From the NCBI GenBank assembly GCA_032139905.1, contig JAQJDB010000007.1, positions 558,001-622,000 on the forward strand: 64,000 nucleotides of DNA, written 5' to 3'. How positions within the stretch are numbered: position 1 is the first letter of the stretch; the number at the start of each line of letters is the position of its first letter. The notes under the pieces were generated by a model, which did not search any database, had not been told where the DNA came from, and saw only the letters and a list, made by a program, of their open reading frames with translations. Shown here piece by piece: positions 28,805 through 38,601 of the stretch. This stretch comes from Nitrospira sp. MA-1. Lineage in GTDB: Bacteria; Nitrospirota; Nitrospiria; Nitrospirales; UBA8639. The position numbers and the translations under genes were made by a program.

Positions 28805-31800
28805 TCAGGTTGAGATGGTGCTGGTGTGAGACTGATTGGGTATGGCTGGTTGTTTGTTGGAACGGCAGACGGTGCCGTACAACGCTGGAATAATAAATAG
28901 GGTCAAAGCCGTGGACGTGATCAAACCGCCAATCACGACTGTGGCCAGAGGCCGTTGGACCTCCGCTCCCATACTGGTAGCGACGGCCATCGGTAAAAAA
29001 CCCAAACTTGCGACGAGGGCGGTCATCAAGACAGGGCGAAGACGATCCATGGCTCCCTGTGCCACCGCGTCCCGGGTCGGAAGCCCTTCGGTTTCAAGTC
29101 TTTGGATACGGCTTACCAAAACGACACCGTTTAAGACCGCAATTCCGAAAAGGGCAACACAACCGATGACCGCCGAGATACTCAACGGAAGGCCTCGAAT
29201 CCAAAGGGCAAAAATACCGCCCGACAGAGCGAGGGGTACATTCAAAAATATGAGGAAGGCCGGACGAATTGTTCCAAAAATCACCGAAAGAATGGCGATG
29301 ATAAGCAGTAAGGTAATCGGCACCACGACGGCCAGTCGGCGTGACGCTTCTTCGAGATGTTTAAATTGTCCGCCCCATTCAAGGTAGTATCCGGGAGGGA
29401 GGGAAACTCGGTCGCGAATGATTTGTTGGGCTTCGGTGACAAAGGAACCCAGATCACGGCCACGGATATTGGCTTCGACTACCAGCCGGCGTTGAATATC
29501 CTGTCGACTAACTTGCGCAGGTCCTTCATCCACTTTGATGGTGGCCACGCGGGACAACGGAACCAGTTCCCCATGCGGGGTGGGGATCAGGAGATTGCCG
29601 AGCGCCACCGGACCGGCCGATGCATTGTCCGAGAGGCGGACTATCAGATCAAAGCGGCGTTGTCCCTGAAAGACGGTTCCAACCGTCTGGCCCACTCGTG
29701 CAGATTCAATGATGTTTAACAGGTCTTTGGCGTTCAACCCGTATCGCCCGATTTGATCACGGTCCACGATCACCCGAATCCTTGGGACCCCGGTCACTTG
29801 TTCCGCTTTCACATCGGCAGCGCCGGGCACCTGTTCGAGGGAACGTGCCACCAAATCTCCTTGATGGCGTAAGACCTCAAGATCCTCCCCGAAAATTTTG
29901 ATTGCGAGGTCGGAACGGGTGCCGGCAATGAGTTCATTGAATCGCATCTCAATCGGTTGCGTAAAGCTCATGCCAACACCGGGAACCGCTTCATGAACAG
30001 CCGTTTTGAATGTGTCGATCAATGCCTCTTTGGAGGTGGCCGTGGTCCATTCGTCTTGCGGCTTAAGGACAACAAAGACATCAGATAGTTCAATGCCCAT
30101 CACGTCCGTGGCCACTTCCGGACTTCCAGTCCTTGTGACCACCTGGACGACTTCGGGAAATTTCCTCAATGCCCGTTCTACCTCCAAGGCCGTTTGCACT
30201 GATTCAGTCATGGAGACGCTGGGGAGGCGCCATACTTGAATGGCCATATCCCCTTCCTCTAATCGAGGAACAAATTCGATCCCTAAGCGCGATCCAATCA
30301 ACAGACTGAGGGTAAACAGCACGATGCCTGGAATCACGACCCATGCCGGCCGGTTTATGGACAGGTCTAACCAGGGTTGATAAAGGCCTCGGGCATGCCG
30401 AATGAGCCAGGTTTCTTCATGATTCGGTCGGGCGCGTGCGAACCAATAGGCCAGTACCGGCACGCCTCCTACCGCAAAGAGGAGTGAAGCCGCCAGGGCA
30501 AAAATGACAGTCATAGCCATGGGCCGAAACATTTTGCCTTCCAACCCAACCAAGGACAAAATGGGAAGATACACGACGATAATAATGCCGACTGCAAACA
30601 CAATGGGTCTTAACACTTCCCGTGCCGCACTCTGAATCGTTGCCAGTTTGTCTTCCTTCGACTGGCTGGTGACCTTCCCGAGCTTTCGCAGAATATTATC
30701 GATCATGACGACCGATGCATCCACCAGCAGTCCGAAGTCAATCGCACCCAGGCTCATCAGATTTCCGGAGATGCCAGCGTGATACATGCCGGTAAAAGCC
30801 ATCAGCATGGAAAGAGGTATGGCTAAGGCCACAATAAATCCGGCCCGAACGTCTCCTAGAAATGAAAAGAGAATCGCGATGACCAGCAGACCTCCTTCGA
30901 GTAAATTATTTTTGACGGTGTTGATGACTTTTGAAACAAAAAGGGTCCGGTCATAATAGGGTTCAATCAGGACACCCGGTGGAAGCGTCGATTGAATCTC
31001 CTTGACCCGTTTCTTCACCTGTTCGACGACCTGCTGAGCATTGGCCCCTGCCAGCATCTGAACCATTCCGATAACCGTTTCCCCCTCACCCATCCGCGTG
31101 GCCGCGCCTATCCGCAAGGCCGCACCTTCTTTGACTTCCCCAAGATCTCTAATGAAAATAGGAACGCCACCCGGCCCATGACTCACGACAATTTGCCCTA
31201 AATCGGTAACCGTCGAAGCCATGGCTTCTCCTTTGATGAGATACAGCTCCCGCTCATGTTCAATGTATCCGCCTCCGGCAACCGCATTGTTCTGCGCGAG
31301 GGCATCAAACACGGCTTTTAAGGTGAGATTGAAGGCGAGGAGCTTACTGGGGTCGACCACCACCTGAAATTGTTTGGTTTCTCCGCCCCAAATATTCACT
31401 TCAACCACACCGGGAACGGCACGAAGCCGCCTGCCGATATCCCATTCCAGAAGTGTCCTCAGGAACATGGGACTGTGCCCCTGCCCTGTGAGCGTGAATT
31501 GGTAGACTTCTCCGAGGCCGGTTGATAAGGGGCCCATCATCGGTCGTCCATAAGCGGCGGGAATGCGCTCTGTCGCCAACGCCAGACGTTCGCTAACAAG
31601 TTGTCGGACAAAATAGAGATCCAGGTGTTCCTCAAAGATCGCCGTCACGGCCGATAAGCCATAACGTGAGACCGAACGCACTTCCTGTAATCCCGGTATG
31701 CCACTGAGTGCGGTTTCAATCGGAAACGTGATGAATTGTTCCACCTCAATCGGACCGAGCGCGGGTGAACGGGTGAGGATCTGCACCTGGACAGGGGTGA

Positions 31801-31921
31801 GATCGGGAACCGCATCGATGGTGAGATTGGTCAGCGACCACATTCCGGAGGCGCTGACCAAAAGCAAGGCGACGACAGTAAAAAATCGATATTGAAGTGA
31901 GAGTGTGAGAAGACGTTCCAT
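28805..31921 (-). CDS. Heavy-metal efflux RND pump (CzcA/CusA family)
   Basis: A 1038-residue inner-membrane proton antiporter of the HME-RND group. It has twelve predicted helices and two large periplasmic loops. The helix IV signature reads AIDFGLLVDASVVMIDN: both Asp residues used for proton relay in CzcA are there, but the third acidic position is Asp where CzcA has Glu. The family assignment is firm. Whether it exports Cu/Ag or Co/Zn/Cd cannot be settled by eye. It lies between adaptor and channel genes and completes a tripartite pump. Confidence 0.93.
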   Translation of the reverse strand: MERLLTLSLQYRFFTVVALLLVSASGMWSLTNLTIDAVPDLTPVQVQILTRSPALGPIEVEQFITFPIETALSGIPGLQEVRSVSRYGLSAVTAIFEEHLDLYFVRQLVSERLALATERIPAAYGRPMMGPLSTGLGEVYQFTLTGQGHSPMFLRTLLEWDIGRRLRAVPGVVEVNIWGGETKQFQVVVDPSKLLAFNLTLKAVFDALAQNNAVAGGGYIEHERELYLIKGEAMASTVTDLGQIVVSHGPGGVPIFIRDLGEVKEGAALRIGAATRMGEGETVIGMVQMLAGANAQQVVEQVKKRVKEIQSTLPPGVLIEPYYDRTLFVSKVINTVKNNLLEGGLLVIAILFSFLGDVRAGFIVALAIPLSMLMAFTGMYHAGISGNLMSLGAIDFGLLVDASVVMIDNILRKLGKVTSQSKEDKLATIQSAAREVLRPIVFAVGIIIVVYLPILSLVGLEGKMFRPMAMTVIFALAASLLFAVGGVPVLAYWFARARPNHEETWLIRHARGLYQPWLDLSINRPAWVVIPGIVLFTLSLLIGSRLGIEFVPRLEEGDMAIQVWRLPSVSMTESVQTALEVERALRKFPEVVQVVTRTGSPEVATDVMGIELSDVFVVLKPQDEWTTATSKEALIDTFKTAVHEAVPGVGMSFTQPIEMRFNELIAGTRSDLAIKIFGEDLEVLRHQGDLVARSLEQVPGAADVKAEQVTGVPRIRVIVDRDQIGRYGLNAKDLLNIIESARVGQTVGTVFQGQRRFDLIVRLSDNASAGPVALGNLLIPTPHGELVPLSRVATIKVDEGPAQVSRQDIQRRLVVEANIRGRDLGSFVTEAQQIIRDRVSLPPGYYLEWGGQFKHLEEASRRLAVVVPITLLLIIAILSVIFGTIRPAFLIFLNVPLALSGGIFALWIRGLPLSISAVIGCVALFGIAVLNGVVLVSRIQRLETEGLPTRDAVAQGAMDRLRPVLMTALVASLGFLPMAVATSMGAEVQRPLATVVIGGLITSTALTLFIIPALYGTVCRSNKQPAIPNQSHTSTIST

Positions 31922-32056
31922 GGAGTTATAGGGTTTTCATCATTTGACTAATTGCGGGGAACACGAAAGAAGAGAACCTGATTCGTCAGGCATGCCTTGA
32001 TAAATAACACGCATATTTGTGCGCAAATTCCACGTTCTCACCCACGGTGATGGTGG

Positions 32057-33259
32057 TTAATGTTCATGGGCGGATGGTTTCATGATGGCGTTTTTCAGAT
32101 CGAAGACACCTTCGGTGACCACGTGTTCTCCCAGTTTTAAGCCCCGTTTGATTTCCACAAGTCCCCCGCCTTCCTGGCCGGTTTCAATAAACACGAAATC
32201 GTATCCGTTGCCCCGTTGAACGAACACTCCGCGCACGCCCTCTACCATCGTCAAGGCCGATAGAGGAATGGATAAGACGGGCTGTTGTTGATCGATCAAC
32301 CGCACGTCCACATATTCATTGGGCTTAAGCCGGCCATTAGAATTCTCAACGTCGAATCGCACGCGAATGGTGCGGGTGGTGGCATCTGCGACCGGGGCAA
32401 TATAGGTGAGCCGGGCAGTGATGGGCTCTCCACCACGGGGAAGAACCTCGCCTTGATCGCCTTCCTTGAAACGACGGGCATGCTCGATTGGCAGATTGGC
32501 AAACACCCACACCTGACTGGTATCCACAATTTCAAAGAACTCGTCTCCTGCCGCTACGCCCTGACCCAGCACGATTTTTTGATTCACGACGGTTCCACTA
32601 AGAGGGGCCCGGAGCAAATATTTGTGGCCCTCCAAATGGCTCCCATGCTCCATTTGTTGGAGTTCCTGTGGGCTGAGCCCCATGTTCAGGAGCTTTTCCC
32701 GGACGTGTTGATAGACGGCCTGGGCTTCAATCTGCTGTCCACGGTCTTCCAGAAACCGACGTTGAGAAATAATGTTTTCAGCCAGGAGTTGTTTGGTTCG
32801 CCTAAAGTTGCTGGAGGCCACATCCAATTTGGATTTGGCCACCAGGTATTCCTGGACTAATTCATCCAAGCGCATGCTTTCAACGGCCGCGAGCGGCTGA
32901 TCTTTATTCACCCGATCCCCTAATTGCACCATAACCTTATCCACTTGCCCGGGGATGCGAGAGGAAACTTTTGCCACGTGGGAGAGATCAAGGGCGACAT
33001 GTCCCGGAGCCGAAATTGAATGCGGGGTCAGGCGTTCTTTAACTTCTTCAATTCGGATTCGTTGACGCGCTTGGTCAGGGACATGATCCACATGAAAGGT
33101 TTGTTCGGAATGGGGGCTAAGATCGGTAGAGGAAACAGCCGGATCTTTGTCCGGAGGGCTACCCGCTGGTGGCTGGGTGTCGGAACAACCCAAAGGGAAC
33201 AGCCCGAGAAGGCAAAAAACAGGGATCCATCTCCAATACCTGTGGTTCAGTTTCTTCAT
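32057..33259 (-). CDS. RND efflux periplasmic adaptor, lipoprotein (CusB/CzcB-like)
   Basis: A 400-residue membrane-fusion protein linking pump and channel. ATG at 33259 gives a lipoprotein signal (WIPVFCLLGLFPLGC, Cys near residue 25). Lipoyl, alpha-hairpin and beta-barrel regions follow: KVMVQLGDRVNKDQPLAAVE, the hairpin around residues 130-200, and AGDEFFEIVDTSQVWVFANL. The frame is open to a TTG at 33295, which I reject because it displaces the signal sequence. A His-rich C-terminus (SAHEH) could touch metal. Confidence 0.88.
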   Translation of the reverse strand: MKKLNHRYWRWIPVFCLLGLFPLGCSDTQPPAGSPPDKDPAVSSTDLSPHSEQTFHVDHVPDQARQRIRIEEVKERLTPHSISAPGHVALDLSHVAKVSSRIPGQVDKVMVQLGDRVNKDQPLAAVESMRLDELVQEYLVAKSKLDVASSNFRRTKQLLAENIISQRRFLEDRGQQIEAQAVYQHVREKLLNMGLSPQELQQMEHGSHLEGHKYLLRAPLSGTVVNQKIVLGQGVAAGDEFFEIVDTSQVWVFANLPIEHARRFKEGDQGEVLPRGGEPITARLTYIAPVADATTRTIRVRFDVENSNGRLKPNEYVDVRLIDQQQPVLSIPLSALTMVEGVRGVFVQRGNGYDFVFIETGQEGGGLVEIKRGLKLGEHVVTEGVFDLKNAIMKPSAHEH

Positions 33260-33316
33260 GAATGACTCATTCGGACAAAAAATCTCCTCTGACAACAGAC
33301 TATCAGGGCGTTCATG

Positions 33317-34762
33317 TTAACGGTGGTTCTTTCCGGTTGGGAAGGTGATTGTGAATGTGGTGCCGTATCCGACTTGACTCTGTGCATGGATCGTTCCTCC
33401 GTGGGCTTCGACAATCTCTTTGACGATTGCCAATCCCAGGCCTGTTCCTCCTGAATGGCGATCCCGTGCCTGGTCGATTCGATAGAATCGCTCAAACAGG
33501 TGAGGGAGATGTTGGGAATCAATTCCCGGCCCGGAATCCTCTACGGATAGACGGATTGACCCCTCGTGAAACCGGACTCGAACGGTTATGGTTCCGTCTG
33601 AAGGGGTATGCCGTAGCGCATTATCCAGCAGATTGATCAGGGCTTGTTTGAGCTGTGAGGCATCTCCAAGGAAAGGAGGTACAGGTTCAAACTCCGTCTG
33701 CAGATGGATACCGCCTTCGTGAGCTAACACGGACAACTCGCTCACGACGTCTTCGACAAGAGGCGGGAGGTCAAGAGTTTGCAGCGCGAGTGGTGGGCGG
33801 TCGCCGGCGAATTGTGCGAGAGTAAGGAGGGATTTGGTCATGGCGGTGAGTCGATCGACTTCAGCCAGGTTGGAGAGAATAGTCTCCCGGTATTCCTCTC
33901 CCGACCGTGCCCGCTGCAAGCTGACCTCAAAATTGCCTTTCATTGCCGTTAACGGGGTTTTCAGTTCATGGGCCGCATCGGCCACGAAGCGACGTTGTCC
34001 TTCGAAGACCTGCTGCAAGCGGTCCAACATGCCATTAAAGGTGTGGGCGAGGCGTTGAAATTCCGCGTAGGGGGAGGTGAGTGTGAGACGGGTGGAGAGT
34101 GTCTGTCCGGAAATGGTTTCCGCTGTCTGACTCAAGGCCTTGACCGGTGCCAGGGCTTCACCGGCCAAACGTCCGCTTCCCCACCAGGCAAACAAGAGCG
34201 AGATGGCGGAGGCCCCACAGAGAAGCCATGCCAACCACTGAAGAGTTTCCTCGACAAATTGTAAAGATTTTTCCGTTTGTAAAATGAATCGTCCGTGGTC
34301 CTCGATGGCAAGAGGAATCGAGATGCGGCGAATGGGGGACCGGCCTGGTTCGTGAAACGTTTCGAAGACCGTTTCCCCTTTAAGAGCCTGAGCGATGACC
34401 TGAGACGCCACTGGAATCCGGTTCTCGGTGCTCCGCCCACTCCAGAGAATACGGCCGGTGGGATCCAGGATGGCGCTGTAACGGATGGCCTGCTGTAATT
34501 CATCTTCGTCATCAAATTCTTCTCGTTCGTCTTCTTCATCCTCTTTGTTCCCCTCATCTTGCCGGTGAGAGGACACTTCCACATGGTCGGTGGCCAGGTC
34601 CACCCGATAACTTTCCTCTTCGGCGAGTGCGACCAATTCTTCATCGATATGACCGTGCAAAATGGTCGAAAATCCAAGGTAGAGGAGCAGGCTAAAGAGG
34701 CCTAGGAGGATGACGATGAAGCCCAAGGCGACGAGACGAATGCGAGTGCGAAAGGCCTGCAT
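33317..34762 (-). CDS. CusS-like sensor histidine kinase
   Basis: A 481-residue two-helix sensor kinase. Helix 1 spans about 9-30, a periplasmic domain runs to about 175, helix 2 is near 180-200, then come HAMP, HisKA (DAAHELKTPLTAMKG) and HATPase (DNALRHTPSDG, DSGPGID, GGTGLGLAIV). The periplasmic part has a strongly acidic run at residues 69-88, 15 of 20 being Asp or Glu, which could bind cations. It lies just after its response regulator gene (4-base gap) and before the adaptor gene, so it should control this efflux operon. Confidence 0.9.
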   Translation of the reverse strand: MQAFRTRIRLVALGFIVILLGLFSLLLYLGFSTILHGHIDEELVALAEEESYRVDLATDHVEVSSHRQDEGNKEDEEDEREEFDDEDELQQAIRYSAILDPTGRILWSGRSTENRIPVASQVIAQALKGETVFETFHEPGRSPIRRISIPLAIEDHGRFILQTEKSLQFVEETLQWLAWLLCGASAISLLFAWWGSGRLAGEALAPVKALSQTAETISGQTLSTRLTLTSPYAEFQRLAHTFNGMLDRLQQVFEGQRRFVADAAHELKTPLTAMKGNFEVSLQRARSGEEYRETILSNLAEVDRLTAMTKSLLTLAQFAGDRPPLALQTLDLPPLVEDVVSELSVLAHEGGIHLQTEFEPVPPFLGDASQLKQALINLLDNALRHTPSDGTITVRVRFHEGSIRLSVEDSGPGIDSQHLPHLFERFYRIDQARDRHSGGTGLGLAIVKEIVEAHGGTIHAQSQVGYGTTFTITFPTGKNHR

Positions 34763-34765
34763 GGG

Positions 34766-35443
34766 TTAGGCATCCGGGATCTTTAAGACGTAACCGATCC
34801 CCCGTACGGTATGGATCAGCTGTGGAGAAAAATCCCGGTCCATTTTGCTACGCAGGGTTTTAATGTGGACATCGACAATGTTTGTAACGGACTCATAGTG
34901 AATGTCCCATACATGCTCAGTAATGGCTGTCCGGGTCAATACCCGTCCCGTATTTCTCATAAGATATTCCAGAAGAGAATATTCTTTGTTGGTCAGGACG
35001 ATGATCTGGCCTGCCCGTGAAATACGGTGGGAAACCGGATCCAGCTCCAGGTCTGCGATTGTGAGGCGGGGGGTGGGCTGGGCACTGCCACGACGGAGAA
35101 GTGCTCTGAGACGTGCCAGTAATTCAGCAAAGGCAAACGGTTTGGTTAAATAATCATCTGCCCCGGTATCCAAACCGGTCACGCGATCTTCAACGGCCTC
35201 CCGTGCCGTCAACAGAAGAATGGGCGTGGTCTGGCGTTTCGCTCGAAGCCGGCGGCAGAGATCAATGCCATTCATTTTTGGGAGCATGATATCCAGAATG
35301 ATCAGGTCATAGGACGAGGTCATGGCCATGGCTAATCCCATCTCACCGTCGGTGGCAAGATCCACAGCATATTGCTCCTCGCGTAGACCTTTCACAATAA
35401 ATCCTGACACACTTGAATCATCTTCCACTAAGAGAATACGCAT
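34766..35443 (-). CDS. OmpR-family response regulator (CusR/CopR-like)
   Basis: A 225-residue regulator. The receiver domain (1-120) has VEDDSS, the phosphoacceptor Asp in IILDIMLPKMNG, and Lys in LTKPFAF. The C-terminal winged helix (about 130-222) includes LTNKEYSLLEYLMRNTGRVL and IHTVRGIGYVLK. It is the first gene of the metal-efflux run and pairs with the following kinase. It likely activates the pump genes when periplasmic metal rises. Confidence 0.92.
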   Translation of the reverse strand: MRILLVEDDSSVSGFIVKGLREEQYAVDLATDGEMGLAMAMTSSYDLIILDIMLPKMNGIDLCRRLRAKRQTTPILLLTAREAVEDRVTGLDTGADDYLTKPFAFAELLARLRALLRRGSAQPTPRLTIADLELDPVSHRISRAGQIIVLTNKEYSLLEYLMRNTGRVLTRTAITEHVWDIHYESVTNIVDVHIKTLRSKMDRDFSPQLIHTVRGIGYVLKIPDA

Positions 35444-35506
35444 CTGTCTCCCGCTGAAAAGTATAATCGTGAAGGCCGGAGGTGCTTCGCAGGAGTCCTG
35501 CCTCCT

Positions 35507-35794
35507 TCACAAGGGCAGCCCCTGCTCGTAGACCAAATCTCCCCCATAGCGACCTTTGGCGCTTAGTGTGCCTAATCTGATTGCCGCAATCAAAAAATAC
35601 GAAAACGAGGTCTTCCGCCTAAATTTGTCTCGCAGCACCAGCCGACCCCATAGGAGGACTCCGAAAATTCCTAAGCTCACAAAAGCGAGGGCCTCGTGGG
35701 TCTCAATCATCGATTTGGCAATTCCGGTCCTTTTGATAGCCTCCTCTGCCCAGGTGCCGGTAATCGCGGCCGCAACCCCTCCGAGAAACCCCAC
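35507..35794 (-). CDS. DUF2231-like membrane protein, probably truncated
   Basis: 95 residues matching only the C-terminal part of the DUF2231 membrane family: a His in IETHEALAFVSLG, one helix (GIFGVLLWGRLVL) and the diagnostic end AKGRYGGDLVYEQGLPL. Full members are about 150-170 residues with more helices at the front. Upstream minus-strand sequence in other frames does not restore an obvious N-terminus, so this may be a fragment. It lies just upstream of the metal-responsive two-component genes. Confidence 0.55.
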   Translation of the reverse strand: MGFLGGVAAAITGTWAEEAIKRTGIAKSMIETHEALAFVSLGIFGVLLWGRLVLRDKFRRKTSFSYFLIAAIRLGTLSAKGRYGGDLVYEQGLPL

Positions 35795-35966
35795 GATGAG
35801 AAGTCAAAATCGCCATTACCGAAATTGTTCCGTTTGAACTATGCTCCTGCGTCGTCAAATAGCATAGTGGTGAATTGCAAGGGGATGAGGAAATGCACGA
35901 ACATGGGAAGTACCCGCAGCTCAAAGATGGTTCCTCCTGTGTGTCGTCAGTGTGGGGAAAGGAGAA

Positions 35967-36000
35967 AAGGCCCCATACTCTTTCTTACGCATGGGGCCTT
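35967..36000 (-). terminator. Intrinsic terminator of the PepSY gene
   Basis: A perfect 10-base stem, AAGGCCCCAT with ATGGGGCCTT, around a 14-base loop. On the minus strand it is followed by a T-rich run. It sits 10 bases past the stop codon of the PepSY gene. Confidence 0.85.
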
Positions 36001-36009
36001 GACGATGTA

Positions 36010-36366
36010 TTAGGCTTCTCCGCAATCCTTCTGAGAGGCGCCCTTCTCGTGCGCTTCCTGGTCCTCGAGTTCAGAACTCAGGATTTTTCCGGATTGGTCG
36101 TCAATCTCAATCTCCCTGATTTCTCCGGCAGCGTTGACAATCTCGACTTCATAGATCACTTTTCCGTCTTCACTTTCCAGTTCGGCTTCAATCACCTTTC
36201 CTGGAAATTGAGTCGTCGCGGTTTTAATGGCTTCTTCCATGGTGACCGAAGTGGGCAGATTGGCCACGGCGACCTTCTCCCGGCCGTCATCACCTATGGC
36301 CAATCCAAGGGAAGTCAACAAGAGAGCTGAGGCGCCCAATAGACTGAATGTGTGGATTCCCTTCAT
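36010..36366 (-). CDS. Exported PepSY-domain protein
   Basis: 118 residues with a signal peptide (residues 4-24). A PepSY-like domain follows: VTMEEAIKTATTQFPGKVIE, then YEVEIVNAAGEIREIEID and DQSGKIL. PepSY domains are small periplasmic modules that often inhibit proteases or bind metals. The start has AAGGAGG 6 bases upstream. The acidic C-terminus may bind cations. It stands alone with its own terminator. Confidence 0.85.
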   Translation of the reverse strand: MKGIHTFSLLGASALLLTSLGLAIGDDGREKVAVANLPTSVTMEEAIKTATTQFPGKVIEAELESEDGKVIYEVEIVNAAGEIREIEIDDQSGKILSSELEDQEAHEKGASQKDCGEA

Positions 36367-36611
36367 GATACATCCTCCTTCTTAAGAAATTGATGGAATC
36401 AACTGGCTGTTCATAAATTTAGAATAGACCATCTACATGAAGCAGCTATGAAGCGGACATGAAAAATTCTTCATTTAGAGAGAATGACATGAGCCAGGAT
36501 AGGTCCTTGTCGACCAAACTGGAAATGCGGAAAGCCAGCGATTGGGAGGGAAAACGCGTTGTCGGTTGAATCCTAACGTGCCCGCCAGCATGCCGGCAAG
36601 CAAAAACCCGT

Positions 36612-37682
36612 CTAGACGTTAAACTTGAAGTGGCAGACGTCGCCATCTTTGACGACGTATTCTTTTCCTTCGGAGCGGATCAAGCCCTTCTCGCGCAGGG
36701 CGGCTTCCGACTTGTGGGTGTCGATGTCCGTGAAGGCGTAAATGTCGGCCTTGATAAAGCCCTTCTCGAAGTCGGTGTGGATGACCCCGGCCGCTTGTGG
36801 GGCCTTGGCTCCAATGGGAATGGTCCAGGCCCTGACCTCCTGCACTCCGGAGGTGAGGAACGAGCAGAGCCCGAGTGTTTTATAAGCGGCGACGACGACC
36901 TTCTCCAAGCCGCTCTGCTCCATGCCCAAATCTTTCATGAAAATTTCGCGGTCCTCACCGGATAGTTGAGCAATTTCACTTTCGAGTTTGCCACAGATCA
37001 CGACCGATTCCGATCCGCGCTCCTTGGCGAATGCCTGAAAGTCCGCAAGGATCGCCGGATCCGGATTCTCATCGGTATTCCCGACATAGAGCACGGGCTG
37101 TGTGGTGAGCAGGAAAAAATTCTTGAGGACTTCCGGTTCGAGGCCCAGTGCTCGCGCCGGCTTACCCGCTTCAAGACCATTCTTCAGGATATCGAGCACC
37201 ACAAGTGCCTCTTTCGAGGCCTTATCTCCGGACCTCGCTTTGGCTGTGACCTTGTCGTACTGTTTGGTGAGACTGTCCAGGTCCGCGAGCATTAATTCGG
37301 TTTCAATCACTTCAATATCCCGCCGATAGTCCACGCCGCCCATGGTGTGCACCACGTCGGGATCCTGAAAGAGACGCACCATGTGAAGGATCGCGTCGAC
37401 TTCGCGGATATTTGCGAGAAATTTATTCCCGAGGCCTTCACCCTGGGAAGCCCCTTTCACCAGACCGGCAATATCGACGAAACGGCAGGAAGTTGGCACG
37501 GTTTTCTTGGGTTTGACCAACTCGGTCAGGCGCGCAAGACGCGGGTCAGGAACGGCTACGACGCCGACGTTCGGCTCGATTGTCGTAAATGGATAATTCG
37601 ATGCGGCCGCGTTTCCAGAGGTCAACGCGTTAAAAATCGTGGATTTGCCGACGTTGGGTAGACCGACGATACCAATTTCCAT
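36612..37682 (-). CDS. ychF: YchF-type redox-regulated P-loop ATPase
   Basis: A 356-residue Obg-related protein. It starts with the conserved [20 protein letters not shown] (P-loop NVGKST). The switch and G3 region has [18 protein letters not shown], and the C-terminal TGS-like domain ends [16 protein letters not shown]. YchF binds ATP in preference to GTP, associates with ribosomes and responds to oxidative stress. ATG at 37682 matches family length; the frame extends to 37712 but those residues are not conserved. Confidence 0.94.
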   Translation of the reverse strand: MEIGIVGLPNVGKSTIFNALTSGNAAASNYPFTTIEPNVGVVAVPDPRLARLTELVKPKKTVPTSCRFVDIAGLVKGASQGEGLGNKFLANIREVDAILHMVRLFQDPDVVHTMGGVDYRRDIEVIETELMLADLDSLTKQYDKVTAKARSGDKASKEALVVLDILKNGLEAGKPARALGLEPEVLKNFFLLTTQPVLYVGNTDENPDPAILADFQAFAKERGSESVVICGKLESEIAQLSGEDREIFMKDLGMEQSGLEKVVVAAYKTLGLCSFLTSGVQEVRAWTIPIGAKAPQAAGVIHTDFEKGFIKADIYAFTDIDTHKSEAALREKGLIRSEGKEYVVKDGDVCHFKFNV

Positions 37683-38601
37683 AGAAGACGCAAGGTAACA
37701 AATTAGGAACATGGCGGTCCTTGAGCCAAAAGGCCTATACGTAGCCGGTCCTTCCCTTCACATAAAAATTTTCGGATGGTGAATAATCTTTCTCTGGTTT
37801 ACACCGCATCAGTTCCTGAGGTTGAAATAGAAAGTTTTGTATCGATCAATTCAGGCTTAGAAAAGTCGCAATTTTCCGGTGATTTCAGAATAGAAAATGA
37901 TGAATTTAATCACCCTCGTGGATCCGAAAGAAAAACGGTGTGGATCGTTTTTAAAACATCCGCTCCACTCGGTCGTCCAGAGATTCCGGGAAACGGCCTG
38001 GCCTCAGGAAGGCCCTATCGAGAGAGGAGCTGACAACCAGAGCAAGCATGGTAAGTGGCGTGTGCAGAAAGGGAATGACGGCCATTAATGAAGAGTAGGT
38101 TGATCAACTGATTCCGTACAGGTTTGGCATGAAAATTCCCGGCAGTCCTGGATTCGAACGGGGTGTTCCACAAACATGGCAGGCCTCGAAATTTGTGAGC
38201 AATTGTGGGTCGTTCCTTTGGCTTTCTCTTTTTCAGAACCGTGTAGCAACCGGCTTGTTTTTTCTTGACTTAATTCGCTGTTTGAAGAAAAATTGACACA
38301 AGCTGTGTAGCTGTTGCGTGTCGGGATGCGGGCAGGAGAAGGAGAATGGCACATTGCCTCAAGCCCTAGGCTCCTGGGGATGTAATGATAATCCCATCAT
38401 TGAATGTAGCCAGGCATTGCGGCAACTATTGAGGCACCATAGTCATGCAAACGAGGTTCACCTGTATTTATCATGAGATCCCAATGACTCTGATGATATT
38501 GAAGAAGACGGCACTCCGCAGTTTAGGCGGATCAGTCTCAAGTTGTTTGGGCTTCACCTACTCCGAGAAGATCGCGATGGCCATCGCAGGGAGGAGCGTT
38601 C
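37683..38601. other. Long intergenic region
   Basis: About 920 bases between ychF (minus strand) and a histidine kinase gene (plus strand). Short frames on both strands lack ribosome binding sites and recognisable products. The last bases carry GGGAGGAG, the ribosome binding site of the kinase. I see no tRNA, repeat or other named element. Confidence 0.4.

Noticed and set aside
38085-38354. A minus-strand frame between ychF and the kinase, and tRNA-like TTCGAA sequence near 38150
   Set aside because: No cloverleaf can be formed around the T-loop-like motif, and the frame lacks a ribosome binding site.
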